Assembly: GCF_001424195.1 (NCBI RefSeq)
Contig: NZ_LMOO01000005.1
Span: forward strand, 547,646-611,645
Direction: 5' to 3'
DNA: 64,000 bases
Source of the DNA: Cellulomonas sp. Leaf334
Lineage (GTDB): Bacteria; Actinomycetota; Actinomycetes; Actinomycetales; Cellulomonadaceae
Position numbers and translations under genes: made by a program. How positions within the stretch are numbered: the first letter of the stretch is position 1; every line of letters starts with the position of its first letter. A model generated the notes under the pieces. It had not been told where the DNA came from. It saw only the letters and a list, made by a program, of their open reading frames with translations, and did no database searches. Below, in pieces: positions 51,650 through 59,825 of the stretch.

Positions 51650-54262
51650 GTGGCGGCTGACACCGACGTCCCGTCGACGTCGACGGTGCCCACCGAGAGC
51701 GTCAGCGCCGTTGCTCGTCGGACCCTGGTCGTCCGCCCCCTCACCGAGCAGGTCCGGACCGAGGTGCAGTCGGGCCGGAGCGTGCTCGTCGTCGGCGACG
51801 CCGGGGTCGGCAAGACGCACCTCGTGACGGCCGCCCTGGCGCACCTGTGGATCGGCACGCCGACGTCCCCGATGCCGACGGTCGTCAGCGTCTCCGGCGC
51901 CACCTCCCCGGCGGGCATCCCGCTGGGTGCGCTGGAGCCGCTGCTGGGCGACGTCGCGATCAGCTCGCTGGGCAGCTTCGCGCGTGCCGTCGACGCGCTG
52001 GCCCACTCGCTGCACGCGCGTTCCCGCGGCGGTCCGGTGATCCTGCGGGTCGAGGACGCGCACCTGCTCGACCGGGCCAGCAGCCAGGCCCTCGCGTGGA
52101 TGGTCCAGCAGCACGAGGTGCAGCTCGTCGCGACGGCACGCTCGTCGGCCGTGTCGCAGTCGCCCTGGCTGGAGCTGTGGAAGGACGACGTCGTCGAACG
52201 CATCGACGTGCCGCCGTTCACGCTCGCCGAGGTGCGGCAGTGGCTCGTCGGCGAGCTCGGCGGGCAGGTCAGCCTCGACACCGTCCGGCGGGTCTGGTCC
52301 GAGACGTCCGGCAACGTGTTCCACCTCGGTGAGGTGGTGGGTGCCCTCCAGCAGCAGGGCGACGCGTGGGTGTGGGTCGGGGGCGCGCCGCCGGGCCGAC
52401 GGCTCCTCGACGTCGTCGCGCACGACATGTCACGGCTCAGCGGGGACGCGCGCGTGGCCCTGGAGATCGCCGCCCTCGTCTGCCCCGTCTCGCTGAGCGT
52501 CCTGCTCGACCTGGTGTCCCGGCCCGTCGTCGAGGAGCTGTCCCGGGTCGGTCTCGTCTCGATGTCGCCGCGGCTGACGGTCGCGGGGGAGGGGGACGTC
52601 ACGGTCGACCTCGCGCACGCGCTCTACGCCGAGGCGGTCCGTTCCGGGGTCCCGCGGGCGCGTCGTCGCGAGGTGCTCGAACGCGTCGCCGGCCTGGCCA
52701 ACAGCGGCCACCGCAGCGGCGCCGCGCTGGTCCGCTCGGTCGCGCTGGCGCTCGACTGCGACCTGGCCGTCGAACCGGGCCGGCTCGACGCCGCCGTCGA
52801 CGCCGCGTTCGAGCTCCAGCAGCCCGACACCGCCACCCGCATCCTGACCGCCGCGCTGCGTCAGACGCAGCCCGGCACCCTGCGTCGCGCCACCCTCGCG
52901 ATGCAGCGGGCCGACGCGTGGTGGCACCTGGACGACGCGGGGCGGGCGTCGCGGGACCTGACCGACGTCGTCGACGTCCTCTGGGAGACCGCCCGGCCCG
53001 ACGGGCCCACCGTGCGCCTCATGGTCGCGGCGACCGCGCTGCGCGCCCGGATCGCGTACCACCGCGACGGCGACCTCGACCAGTCGCTCGTCCCGTTCGA
53101 CATCGCGGCCCGGTGGATCTTCGAGCGCGGCGGTGAGCACTCCGCCCGGGGCCTGCAGGAGCTCGAGAGCGCCCGCCTGACCCGGCTCGGCTACGGCGGA
53201 CGCCCTCGGCTCGACGACGCCCTGACCGTGCTGCTCGACTCGTCCGCCGGCAGCGCGGCCGTCCCGCTCGCCGCTCCCACGATCGTCGGCCTCGCCCAGT
53301 CCGGACGGTTCGCGGACGCCGCGCACCTGGCCGCCCGCTCCGCCCAGCTGGCCGCCGCGCACCACGACCAGTACCGGTGGGGCCGCGGCGAGGTCGCCGT
53401 CGCCGCGTTCCTCACCACGCTCTGGTCCGGCGACGTCAGCACCGCCGAGCGCGTCGTCGACTCCCTCGACCAGGAGCGTGACGCCGCCGTCGACTGGGTC
53501 GCCGTCCACGTGACCCGAGGCCTGATCGGCGTCGCCCGCGGCTCCTGGCTGCAGGCCCACACCGACCTGCACGCCGCCAGCGCCCGCCGCGGCCACACCG
53601 ACCTGGGCGGCGTCGCCGTCTACAACCTCGCCGCCGAGGCGCTCGCCGCAGCCGCCACCGGAGACGCCACCACCGCCCGCACCCTCCTCGCCCAGCACGC
53701 CGACGTCACCGCGCGCGCCATGGCCGGCGTCGACGGCGAGGTGCAGCTCCTGCGCGCCGACACCCTCGCCTGGCTCCGCGACCCGCGCGCCGTCGACGAG
53801 GCCCGCGCCCTCGCCCTGTGGGCCCGCGAGCGCGGGCTCCTGCGCGTCGAGCTGGAGGCCCTGCACCGCTCCGCCGACCGCCGCCGCCCCGGCACCCGGC
53901 CCCGCGGCGTCAACCCCGAGGTCCTGCGCCGCGTCCGCGAGCTGACCCCGCTGGTCGACGGCCCCCGTGCCGCCGCGATCGTCCGGCACGTCGAGGCCCA
54001 GGCCGCCGGTGACGACGACCTCGTCCGCATCGCCGAGCGCGACCTCAACCGCTGCGGCCTGTGGCTGCCGCCCGTCGAGACCATCGTGTCGCTGACCCGC
54101 CGCGAGCAGGAGATCGCCTCCCTCGCCGCCGGGGGGCTGACCAGCCGCGCCATCGCGTCGCGACTGACCCTGTCCGTCCGCACCGTCGACTCGCACCTGG
54201 CTAGGGTGTTCGCCAAGACCGGCGTCCACTCACGCGAGGGACTGTCGGCGGTCCTTCGCTGA
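51650..54262 (+). CDS. Large ATP-binding LuxR-family (LAL) regulator of the CIS locus
   Basis: This 870-residue protein starts at GTG 51650 (GTGGAG upstream). A STAND/AAA-type ATPase lies at the N-terminus, with the Walker A VVGDAGVGKTHLV near residues 46-58 and a Walker B-like VILRVEDAHLLDRAS near 128-142. A long helical, TPR-like middle follows. The C-terminal LuxR/GerE helix-turn-helix (residues ~805-870) is LTRREQEIASLAAGGLTSRAIASRLTLSVRTVDSHLARVFAKTGVHSREGL. LAL regulators are usually activators that need a ligand and ATP. Divergence from the sheath gene and the shared 18-bp dyad make it the likely CIS activator. The dyad lies about 120 bp upstream of its own start, so autoregulation is possible. 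Confidence 0.88.
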   Translation: MAADTDVPSTSTVPTESVSAVARRTLVVRPLTEQVRTEVQSGRSVLVVGDAGVGKTHLVTAALAHLWIGTPTSPMPTVVSVSGATSPAGIPLGALEPLLGDVAISSLGSFARAVDALAHSLHARSRGGPVILRVEDAHLLDRASSQALAWMVQQHEVQLVATARSSAVSQSPWLELWKDDVVERIDVPPFTLAEVRQWLVGELGGQVSLDTVRRVWSETSGNVFHLGEVVGALQQQGDAWVWVGGAPPGRRLLDVVAHDMSRLSGDARVALEIAALVCPVSLSVLLDLVSRPVVEELSRVGLVSMSPRLTVAGEGDVTVDLAHALYAEAVRSGVPRARRREVLERVAGLANSGHRSGAALVRSVALALDCDLAVEPGRLDAAVDAAFELQQPDTATRILTAALRQTQPGTLRRATLAMQRADAWWHLDDAGRASRDLTDVVDVLWETARPDGPTVRLMVAATALRARIAYHRDGDLDQSLVPFDIAARWIFERGGEHSARGLQELESARLTRLGYGGRPRLDDALTVLLDSSAGSAAVPLAAPTIVGLAQSGRFADAAHLAARSAQLAAAHHDQYRWGRGEVAVAAFLTTLWSGDVSTAERVVDSLDQERDAAVDWVAVHVTRGLIGVARGSWLQAHTDLHAASARRGHTDLGGVAVYNLAAEALAAAATGDATTARTLLAQHADVTARAMAGVDGEVQLLRADTLAWLRDPRAVDEARALALWARERGLLRVELEALHRSADRRRPGTRPRGVNPEVLRRVRELTPLVDGPRAAAIVRHVEAQAAGDDDLVRIAERDLNRCGLWLPPVETIVSLTRREQEIASLAAGGLTSRAIASRLTLSVRTVDSHLARVFAKTGVHSREGLSAVLR

Positions 54263-54266
54263 GGGG

Positions 54267-54461
54267 ATGGGCATGACGTCGAAGAGCTCAGCCGGCGGCG
54301 CGGCCGGAGGCGGCGCGGTGTACGGCGTCGGCTTCGTCGGCGCCGCGATCTACTACTTCTCCGCGGGGGACAACTTCTGGGACTTCGTCCTGGCGATCCC
54401 CAAGGCGATCGTGTGGCCCGCGATCCTCGTCTTCGAGGCGTTGAAGAGCTTCTACGGGTAG
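54267..54461 (+). CDS. Small conserved actinobacterial membrane protein
   Basis: A 64-residue protein starting four bases after the LuxR-type regulator. It has a Gly/Ala-rich start, then a hydrophobic segment (VYGVGFVGAAIYYF) and a second (FVLAIPKAIVWPAILVFEALKSFYG). The pattern, with an aromatic GDNFWDFV turn between helices, is common among small actinobacterial proteins of unknown role. Co-transcription with the regulator is likely from the spacing. Confidence 0.75.
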   Translation: MGMTSKSSAGGAAGGGAVYGVGFVGAAIYYFSAGDNFWDFVLAIPKAIVWPAILVFEALKSFYG

Positions 54462-54475
54462 GCCGATCCGCGTCC

Positions 54476-54814
54476 CTACCGCAAGCTCTTGCGCCACCCC
54501 GCCGCGACCGCCTCCTCCTCGGAGCAGAACCAGCGCTCCCCGTACTCCTCGCGGATGACCGTCTCGTTGTAGAACTCCTGGCCCGGCACGTGGTAGATCA
54601 GCTCACCCGAGTCGATGGAGACGTTGCCCTTGACGAGACACTCCGCCGCGGGCACGACGGGTGCCGGTGCCTCACCGACGATGCCGACCGGTGCCTCACT
54701 GACGACGGCGGCCGGTGTGGACGGCGGGGCACCCTCCACCGGCTGCGGCAGACACCCCGCCACGGTCAGTCCGACCACGATCGTCACCAGGGCGAGACGC
54801 GACGGGCGGGACAT
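54476..54814 (-). CDS. Lipoprotein with sunset-type C-terminal domain
   Basis: This 112-residue protein has a lipoprotein signal with Cys at residue 21 (LTVAGC), a Pro/Ala/Val-rich linker, and a C-terminal module of about 50 residues. The module reads CLVKGNVSIDSGELIYHVPGQEFYNETVIREEYGERWFCSEEEAVAAGWRKS. The YHVPGQ-x-Y-x-x-T and GERWFCSEEEA-x-x-AGWR patterns are the signature of the small sunset domain found at the ends of secreted nucleases and other surface proteins. The function of the domain is not established. Confidence 0.8.
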   Translation of the reverse strand: MSRPSRLALVTIVVGLTVAGCLPQPVEGAPPSTPAAVVSEAPVGIVGEAPAPVVPAAECLVKGNVSIDSGELIYHVPGQEFYNETVIREEYGERWFCSEEEAVAAGWRKSLR

Positions 54815-54862
54815 CTCCGCAGCATGACCGCGTCGGACCCGGGATGGCTATCGCCCACATGG

Positions 54863-56197
54863 CTACATCTGACGCGGCGCCGGCGGGATGTTCTGGTTGA
54901 GCCGGAAGGTGTTGTCGGGGTCCCAGGCCGACTTCAGCCCCTGGAGACGCGCGTAGGTGGCGTCGCCGTACGCCCGGTGCACCCCCGCGTCGCCCTCGAC
55001 ACCGAGCGCGTTCACGTAGACACCGACGCTCCACGGCGCGATCGTCGCCGCGAGCTGCCGGCACGTCGCCGCGTGACGCTCGTCGTCGGCCGGGTCCGCC
55101 CACTTGGCGCCGACGTCGTACTCGAACCGCGTGCCACGGTGCGCGAACGCCGTCGCCCCGGGGTCGACGTCCGCGATGGCACCCCCGTACTGGACGAGGC
55201 TCGCCGCCCCGACGTCCGCCTCCGTGTGGGCCAGGAACGCCTCGAGCGCTGCATCGGGGAGCTCCCGGACGTAGTGGCTCTTCGCGTAGCGGCGGTACCC
55301 GTACGCAGCGCCGACGTCCGACTGTCGTTGCAGGTCGAGGTAGCTGATCGGTGCGACGCGTCTGGCCACCGCCGGACCGAGCCCGTCGAGCTCTGCGACC
55401 ATCGGTGCGGCCTCGTCCGGCGGACCCACCCAGACGAACCCCAACGTGAGCGGACCCCCAGCGCGCACCTCCGCGATCAAGGTCGCACGCCTCGGAGCAT
55501 CGTCCGCCTTCGCCAGCCACGTCCGCAGAGCGTCCAGCCCCTGCGCCGGGTCGAGATCCACCTCGGCGACGAGCGCCTGCGTCCCGACGTCGTGCAGAGC
55601 CAGGTCGAAACGCGTCACGACCCCGAAGTTCCCGCCGCCACCGCGCAGCCCCCAGAACAGGTCGGGGTTCTCGTCGGCCGACGCACGCACGAGCTCGCCG
55701 TCGGCCGTCACGACCTCGTACCCCAGCGCGTTGTCACAGGTCAGGCCGACCATCCGACCCAACCAGCCGACGCCCCCGCCGAGCGCCAACCCACCGATCC
55801 CCGTGTGCGACACGATCCCCGCCGTCGTCGCCAGCCCGAACGGCTGCGTGGCCGCGTCGAGCGACCCCAGCAGCGCCCCGCCCTGCACCTGTGCGGTGCG
55901 CTCTGGGGGGTCGATTTTCACACCCCGCATCCGCGACAGGTCGATCATCAGCCCGCCGTCCGGCACCGCCCATCCCGCCGCACTGTGCCCACCACCCCGC
56001 ACGCCCAGCGGCAGCCCGAGCTCCCGCGCGACCCGGACCGCGGCACGCACGTCATCCGTACCGGCACACCGGACGACGTACTTCGGGCGACGATCGACGG
56101 CACCGTTCCAGACGGCGCGCGCGTCGTCGTACCCGGTCTCGCCAGGGACGAGAACCTCGCCCTCGAAGCTGGCAGGTAGTGCTCCGGCCATCGGCAT
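54863..56197 (-). CDS. FAD-binding PCMH/BBE-type oxidoreductase
   Basis: This 444-residue flavoprotein has an N-terminal PCMH FAD domain: DDVRAAVRVARELGLPLGVRGGGHSAAGW, where the His in GGGHS is the usual covalent FAD site, then GLATTAGIVSHTGIGGLALGGGVGWLGRMVGLTCDNALGYEVVTADG. The C-terminus ends in the berberine-bridge motif (YARLQGLKSAWDPDNTFRLNQNIPP). ATG 56197 is preferred; a longer start near 56277 would add a low-quality N-terminus. Such enzymes oxidise alcohols, sugars or alkaloid-like compounds. The substrate is unknown. Confidence 0.88.
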   Translation of the reverse strand: MPMAGALPASFEGEVLVPGETGYDDARAVWNGAVDRRPKYVVRCAGTDDVRAAVRVARELGLPLGVRGGGHSAAGWAVPDGGLMIDLSRMRGVKIDPPERTAQVQGGALLGSLDAATQPFGLATTAGIVSHTGIGGLALGGGVGWLGRMVGLTCDNALGYEVVTADGELVRASADENPDLFWGLRGGGGNFGVVTRFDLALHDVGTQALVAEVDLDPAQGLDALRTWLAKADDAPRRATLIAEVRAGGPLTLGFVWVGPPDEAAPMVAELDGLGPAVARRVAPISYLDLQRQSDVGAAYGYRRYAKSHYVRELPDAALEAFLAHTEADVGAASLVQYGGAIADVDPGATAFAHRGTRFEYDVGAKWADPADDERHAATCRQLAATIAPWSVGVYVNALGVEGDAGVHRAYGDATYARLQGLKSAWDPDNTFRLNQNIPPAPRQM

Positions 56198-56285
56198 GGC
56201 ACGACTCTGGCGGCTGTCGGGCAGCTCTGCCAAGAGTCTCTCCTGAGCGGCCCTGCCCTGCCGAGTGTCAGACCGCCGGTCCACC

Positions 56286-56660
56286 ATGAAGGGCATGACA
56301 CTCACCTTCAGCGGCATCGTGATCGACAGCACCGACCCGTCCGCCGTGGCGGACTTCTGGCAGCAGGCCCTCGGCTGGTCCGGCCGCGGCTCCGGAGAGC
56401 GCGGCGAGGTCATCATCGAGGCGCAGCAGGGCGAGACCGTCTACGGCCCACCCAGCATCGTGTTCCAACCCGTCCCCGAGGCGCGGACCGTAAAGAACCG
56501 CGTGCACCTCGACTTCTACTCCGCCGACCAGGACGCCGACGTCGCGCGGCTCGAGGCGCTCGGAGCGACCCGCGTGGACGTGGGACAAGGACCGTCACGT
56601 TGCTTCGTCGTACTGGCGGACATCGAGGGGAACGAGTTCTGCGTCCTCAGCGAGGCGTGA
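56286..56660 (+). CDS. VOC family (glyoxalase-like) protein
   Basis: This 124-residue protein has a single VOC-fold: LTFSGIVIDSTDPSAVADFWQQALGW at the N-terminus, HLDFYSADQDADVARLEALGATRVD in the middle, and VVLADIEGNEFCVL at the end. These hold His and Glu residues usual for metal binding. ATG 56295 is an equally good start. It is divergent from the FAD oxidoreductase and lies just before tRNA-Arg. Function is unspecific: dioxygenase, glyoxalase or resistance types share the fold. Confidence 0.82.
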   Translation: MKGMTLTFSGIVIDSTDPSAVADFWQQALGWSGRGSGERGEVIIEAQQGETVYGPPSIVFQPVPEARTVKNRVHLDFYSADQDADVARLEALGATRVDVGQGPSRCFVVLADIEGNEFCVLSEA

Positions 56661-56739
56661 ACTGACCGGGTCGTGCCTTGTAGGCTGACCCGGCGTCCGG
56701 GGATCCCTCGGGCGTGCACGGGTCGCTTGTGCGGCCCGC

Positions 56740-56812
56740 GCGCCTGTAGCTCAGGGGATAGAGCACCGCTCTCCTAAAGCGGGTGTCGGCAGTTCGAATC
56801 TGCCCAGGCGCA
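56740..56812 (+). tRNA. tRNA-Arg (anticodon CCT)
   Basis: All arms fold: acceptor GCGCCTG/CAGGCGC, D-stem GCTC/GAGC, anticodon stem CCGCT/AGCGG with loop CTCCTAA (anticodon CCT), and T-stem GGCAG/CTGCC with loop TTCGAAT. Its 3' half (from 56771) is the left attachment site of the island that follows. Confidence 0.97.
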
Positions 56813-56832
56813 CAGTGTGTTGTTGCAGGTCA
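56771..56832. repeat. Attachment site attL (62-bp direct repeat, left copy)
   Basis: This 62-bp stretch covers the anticodon loop to the 3' end of tRNA-Arg plus 20 bp beyond. It recurs without mismatch at 60891-60952. Flanking bases differ at both ends (T versus A before, G versus A after). Confidence 0.95.
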
Positions 56833-56884
56833 GGGGCTTGGTGACCGCAGCCGGTGAGTCCGCTGCGGGGCTTGCAAGGGCCTC

Positions 56885-56906
56885 GTGGTCAGCATGTGGT
56901 CAGCAG
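56885..56906 (+). repeat. Putative integrase arm-site repeat, left
   Basis: Two tandem copies of TGGTCAGCA/TGGTCAGCAG, just inside the left end of the island. A nearly identical pair lies just inside the right end (60788-60809), and a single copy of CATGTGGTCAGC lies at 61013-61024 beyond the right repeat. Confidence 0.5.
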
Positions 56907-57448
56907 TCCTCGAGAGATTCGCTCCACGGCTCGACGACCCACGCTGGCCACCGGGCCGAGACAGAGCCCCCGGGACCGGGGGTGATGGCTCGAAGCGCAG
57001 GTTCCTCCTCGTACAGGTCTGGCGGCGTAGGAGTCCACCTCCACACCAGTCCCTCGGCCAGCTCGACGTCCTTGGACTCCGGACGAGTCCTGATCAAGTT
57101 CCGGATCGCACAAAGAGTGAGAGCCACTCGACGGGGGCTCACTTGTTCCCACTGGGGCCACACCGCGATCCGCGAACCCGGCCGCGGGCTCGGACGTGTC
57201 CCGCCAGCGGTCATCGTGTAGTGCCGAAGCCACGCGGCTTCCTCGACGATCGCTACGGCCCCGTGCGAACGAGCAAGGGCATCGACTTCGTCCCAGAAGG
57301 CGGCATCTGCGCATCGGGCGTCTGTGTCGAGGTCACCCTCATCGCGTTCGTAAGGCGACTGAACAAGAGCTTCTGCAAACAGTCCAAGATCTGTGACTGT
57401 CTGAACTGCGGAGCGACAGGGTCGATCGGCGCACACGTACATGTACAT
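56900..57448 (-). CDS. Hypothetical island protein
   Basis: A 182-residue reading with protein-like composition: DLGLFAEALVQSPYERDEGDLDTDARCADAAFWDEVDALARSHGAVAIVEEAAWLRHYT, then RVALTLCAIRNLIRTRPESKDVELAEGLVWRWTP. ATG 57448 is the first start after an in-frame stop. The codons just before it (EFHVGWD) read like natural protein sequence, so the true N-terminus could be lost or lie in another frame. I recognise no family. Confidence 0.45.
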   Translation of the reverse strand: MYMYVCADRPCRSAVQTVTDLGLFAEALVQSPYERDEGDLDTDARCADAAFWDEVDALARSHGAVAIVEEAAWLRHYTMTAGGTRPSPRPGSRIAVWPQWEQVSPRRVALTLCAIRNLIRTRPESKDVELAEGLVWRWTPTPPDLYEEEPALRAITPGPGGSVSARWPAWVVEPWSESLEDC

Positions 57449-57845
57449 GTCCCAGCCGACGTGAAATTCCTACCAGGAGGATCGCCACATCTGCGGACCG
57501 CTGGATGACGCCGCTCACGCCCAGAGCGGAGGGGGCTCCATTGTCCGGCGGTCCGAACCGGAGTCCTGCCTGGGCAACATCGTCCGCGTCGCCGGGGAAG
57601 CCGATGGCTGAGTGCATGAGTTCGACCTTCGCCACCGTCAGTGAGCTGGTCAAAGGATTTCGTGGTGAGTCTGCGGTTTCGCCTTGCCTGGTTGACGTGT
57701 CCATCGCGCGGCCAATCAGCCGAGCAAAGCTGTAGCCTGGCTCGGTCAAGGCATAAGCCACTCCCGGGCGTCGCGCGTATGAGGCAGACCCTGGTGCGGA
57801 CTGGACGTTAGCCAGGGCGCATCCTTCATGAAGGCACTCCCTCAT
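57449..57845 (-). CDS. Possible hypothetical ORF, perhaps the N-terminal part of a frameshifted gene
   Basis: The minus-strand frame that is open from about 57908 to 57339 gives partly protein-like sequence (RRPGVAYALTEPGYSFARLIGRAMDTSTRQ; VAKVELMHSAIGFPGDADDVAQAGLRFGPPDNGAPSALGVSGVIQRSADVAILLVGISRR). It loses quality where it runs into the ORF at 57448 in another frame. It could be an independent gene or the N-terminal part of one gene broken by a frameshift near 57450. The coordinates given are the more credible portion, from ATG 57845. Confidence 0.3.
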
Positions 57846-58053
57846 GTCGGACTGCTCCAAGGTCTCGTACCCGAACCCACGCATGGCAGCGAAGGCGCTC
57901 CGCAACATCGCCCGCCGGCCACACGCCCCCGGCTCGGCCGGCCCAGTAGCCGTCTACCCCTGTGCGTCGTGTCGCGCCTGGCACCTGACGTCGCACCGCG
58001 CCACGGGGAGGCGAGCGCGCGGCTGGCAGCAGTTGGCTGGGCTCACGCGCTAG
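57844..58053 (+). CDS. Small zinc-knuckle-like mobile-element protein
   Basis: This 69-residue protein reads MSDCSKVSYPNPRMAAKALR, followed by NIARRPHAPGSAGPVAVYPC and ASCRAWHLTSH. The pattern (K-x-x-Y-x-x-x-x-x-A-x-x-A-x-x, then Y-x-C-x-x-C-x-x-W-H-L-T) matches small proteins common in actinobacterial phages and islands, whose last part resembles half of a zinc ribbon. Function is unknown. It lies upstream of the ATPase module and supports the phage-derived origin of the island. Confidence 0.65.
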   Translation: MSDCSKVSYPNPRMAAKALRNIARRPHAPGSAGPVAVYPCASCRAWHLTSHRATGRRARGWQQLAGLTR

Positions 58054-58368
58054 GGGTGCGGAGCCGGACGAGGCCGACGGCGAGCGAATGATCACATCGC
58101 CGACTCTTCTTGCACCGTGTGCTGCGCGCTGCAAGACAGCAGCGTGGGCGGCAAGCCGCTCGCCGGCTCCAACCCCGGCCTTCGCGCCGAAGATCCTCGT
58201 GCGTGGAGGACAACCTCCCGGTCGTCTCATAGACGCTCCACCGCTGGACGGCGCTCGGTCGGCAGAAGCGGCGTGATCTCGGAGGACGGGCGGCGCTCGA
58301 ACACAACCGCCTGCGGTTCACGTCTCAAAGGGACTCTGCGCGGGCGCTAAACGTGGTATGAACACCAC
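58054..58368. other. Island intergenic stretch
   Basis: About 315 bp with no convincing ORF. Near its right end, TATGAA (58354-58359) lies about ten bases upstream of the GTG at 58369 and could be the -10 of a leaderless or nearly leaderless transcript. Confidence 0.4.
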
Positions 58369-59823
58369 GTGCACATCTCCGCGCTCGCGTTTACCGGCAT
58401 CAAGGCCTTCGCGGGCCGGCAAGCGCTCGACATCAAGCCCTTCCAATTGATTTACGGCGCAAATTCGTCTGGCAAGAGCACGATCCTTCAGGCGCTGCTC
58501 CTCCTCAAGCAGAGCGCCCCCCGTGCCTACGGCGCCGAATCCGGCGTCCTTGAGTTCCGTGGCGGATCCTTAGATCTTGGAGGATACCGGACGTTTGTTT
58601 ACGGCCACGACGTGACCCGTCCGTTCACATTAGAATTGGGCCTTCGAGAATATGAGGGCACCTTTAGGAGCCTATTTGCCCCGGATCTCCGGGTGTCAAT
58701 CACATTTGGCTACGCAGATGGAGACCTCGATCAGGAACCCGTAGTGGTTGGGCTGACCCTCACTGATGCGGCTGGCGCTGTTGAATTTGTGCACGACCGC
58801 GCCCGGCACACGTTAATGCTTGCAAACGCTACTTCATCAGCGTCCCTAGTTGATCGATGGATTGCTGCTAGCCCCGCCATCGTCAGCACCAGGCAGCGCA
58901 CAAACCCAGTACCGATGCCAACTGAAGCCGACAAACTCTGGCTCCGCCAATGGGCGCGTACCCATGGCCTCGTGACGACGCAGGGTTGGGTGCCATATTG
59001 GTCTCCGACGGATGTTGGCCGTGGAAAGACCGGGCGCCCCTATGGAGGTTCGTTGACGGCGCCTCGTAACCGCATCCTGCAAGATTTCGTGTTCAGTTGG
59101 TACAACTGGGCGTTTGAGTTTGGATTTACCCTTGCTGACGCACTGAACGACGTGATCTACGTAGGTCCGCTCAGGGATTTCCCGCGCCGCGTCGTCACGG
59201 ACGCTAGTGATGCGACGGGGATGGGTGTCAGGGGTGAGCGCCTCGTTCTGCATCTTGCGCGCCGCCAGGACCTTGTTGACCGTGTCAATGTCGCGTTTGG
59301 TGTCCTCGAAATCCCCTACAAGCTCGAAGTGAAGCAATTGAGAGCAGAAGGGACTGAGGAGGCGCTCGGCGATGTCGCCGTGGCTGTCCTAACGGACGTC
59401 AGAAGCGGAATCACGGTTAGCCCGGCAGATGTCGGATTTGGGATCTCGCAGATTCTCCCGGTAGTCGTACAACTAGTCGGTAACGTGGATCGATTGATAC
59501 TGATCGAGCAACCCGAGATCCACCTCCACCCTAAGATGCAGAGTCGTCTGGCTGACATCATCATTCAGTCAGTGACTTCGAACCGGAACACGGTTCTCGT
59601 TGAAACCCACTCTGAGCACCTACTCTTTCGGGCTCAACGTCGGATGAGAGACGAATCCTTCGACGGTTGGAATGCAGAGTCGCTCGGTGTCGCTTATGTC
59701 ATGTCAGCCGATGGCCGGAGCGAGATTCGACAGCTCGCGATGGGCAAGTCGGGGGAATTAATGGACCCCTGGCCAGACGGCTTCTTTGATGATCGCCTCG
59801 ACGACCTCTTTGCGTCGATCTAG
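58369..59823 (+). CDS. AAA15/DUF3696-type ATPase of candidate defence pair
   Basis: This 484-residue SMC/ABC-like ATPase has an N-terminal AAA15 fold: IKAFAGRQALDIKPFQLIYGANSSGKSTILQALLLLKQS with Walker A GANSSGKST at residues ~30-38. The C-terminal half has FGISQILPVVVQLVG, Walker B LILIEQPEIHLHPKMQSRLADII (near 378) and the histidine switch VETHSEHLLFRAQRRM (near 413). DUF3696-like features follow. It has no TOPRIM domain, unlike OLD nucleases, so the effector should be the next gene. GTG 58369 is used. Codon use is AT-richer than neighbours, which indicates transfer. Confidence 0.88.
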   Translation: MHISALAFTGIKAFAGRQALDIKPFQLIYGANSSGKSTILQALLLLKQSAPRAYGAESGVLEFRGGSLDLGGYRTFVYGHDVTRPFTLELGLREYEGTFRSLFAPDLRVSITFGYADGDLDQEPVVVGLTLTDAAGAVEFVHDRARHTLMLANATSSASLVDRWIAASPAIVSTRQRTNPVPMPTEADKLWLRQWARTHGLVTTQGWVPYWSPTDVGRGKTGRPYGGSLTAPRNRILQDFVFSWYNWAFEFGFTLADALNDVIYVGPLRDFPRRVVTDASDATGMGVRGERLVLHLARRQDLVDRVNVAFGVLEIPYKLEVKQLRAEGTEEALGDVAVAVLTDVRSGITVSPADVGFGISQILPVVVQLVGNVDRLILIEQPEIHLHPKMQSRLADIIIQSVTSNRNTVLVETHSEHLLFRAQRRMRDESFDGWNAESLGVAYVMSADGRSEIRQLAMGKSGELMDPWPDGFFDDRLDDLFASI

Positions 59824-59825
59824 CG

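Noticed and set aside
57505..57735. Plus-strand 76-codon ORF in the island
   Set aside because: The GGAGG upstream is about 25 bases away and the sequence lacks protein-like patterning. The minus strand reads somewhat better there, although not well.
58088..58276. Plus-strand 62-codon ORF before the ATPase
   Set aside because: Low-complexity Ala/Pro composition, no RBS and no similarity recognised.
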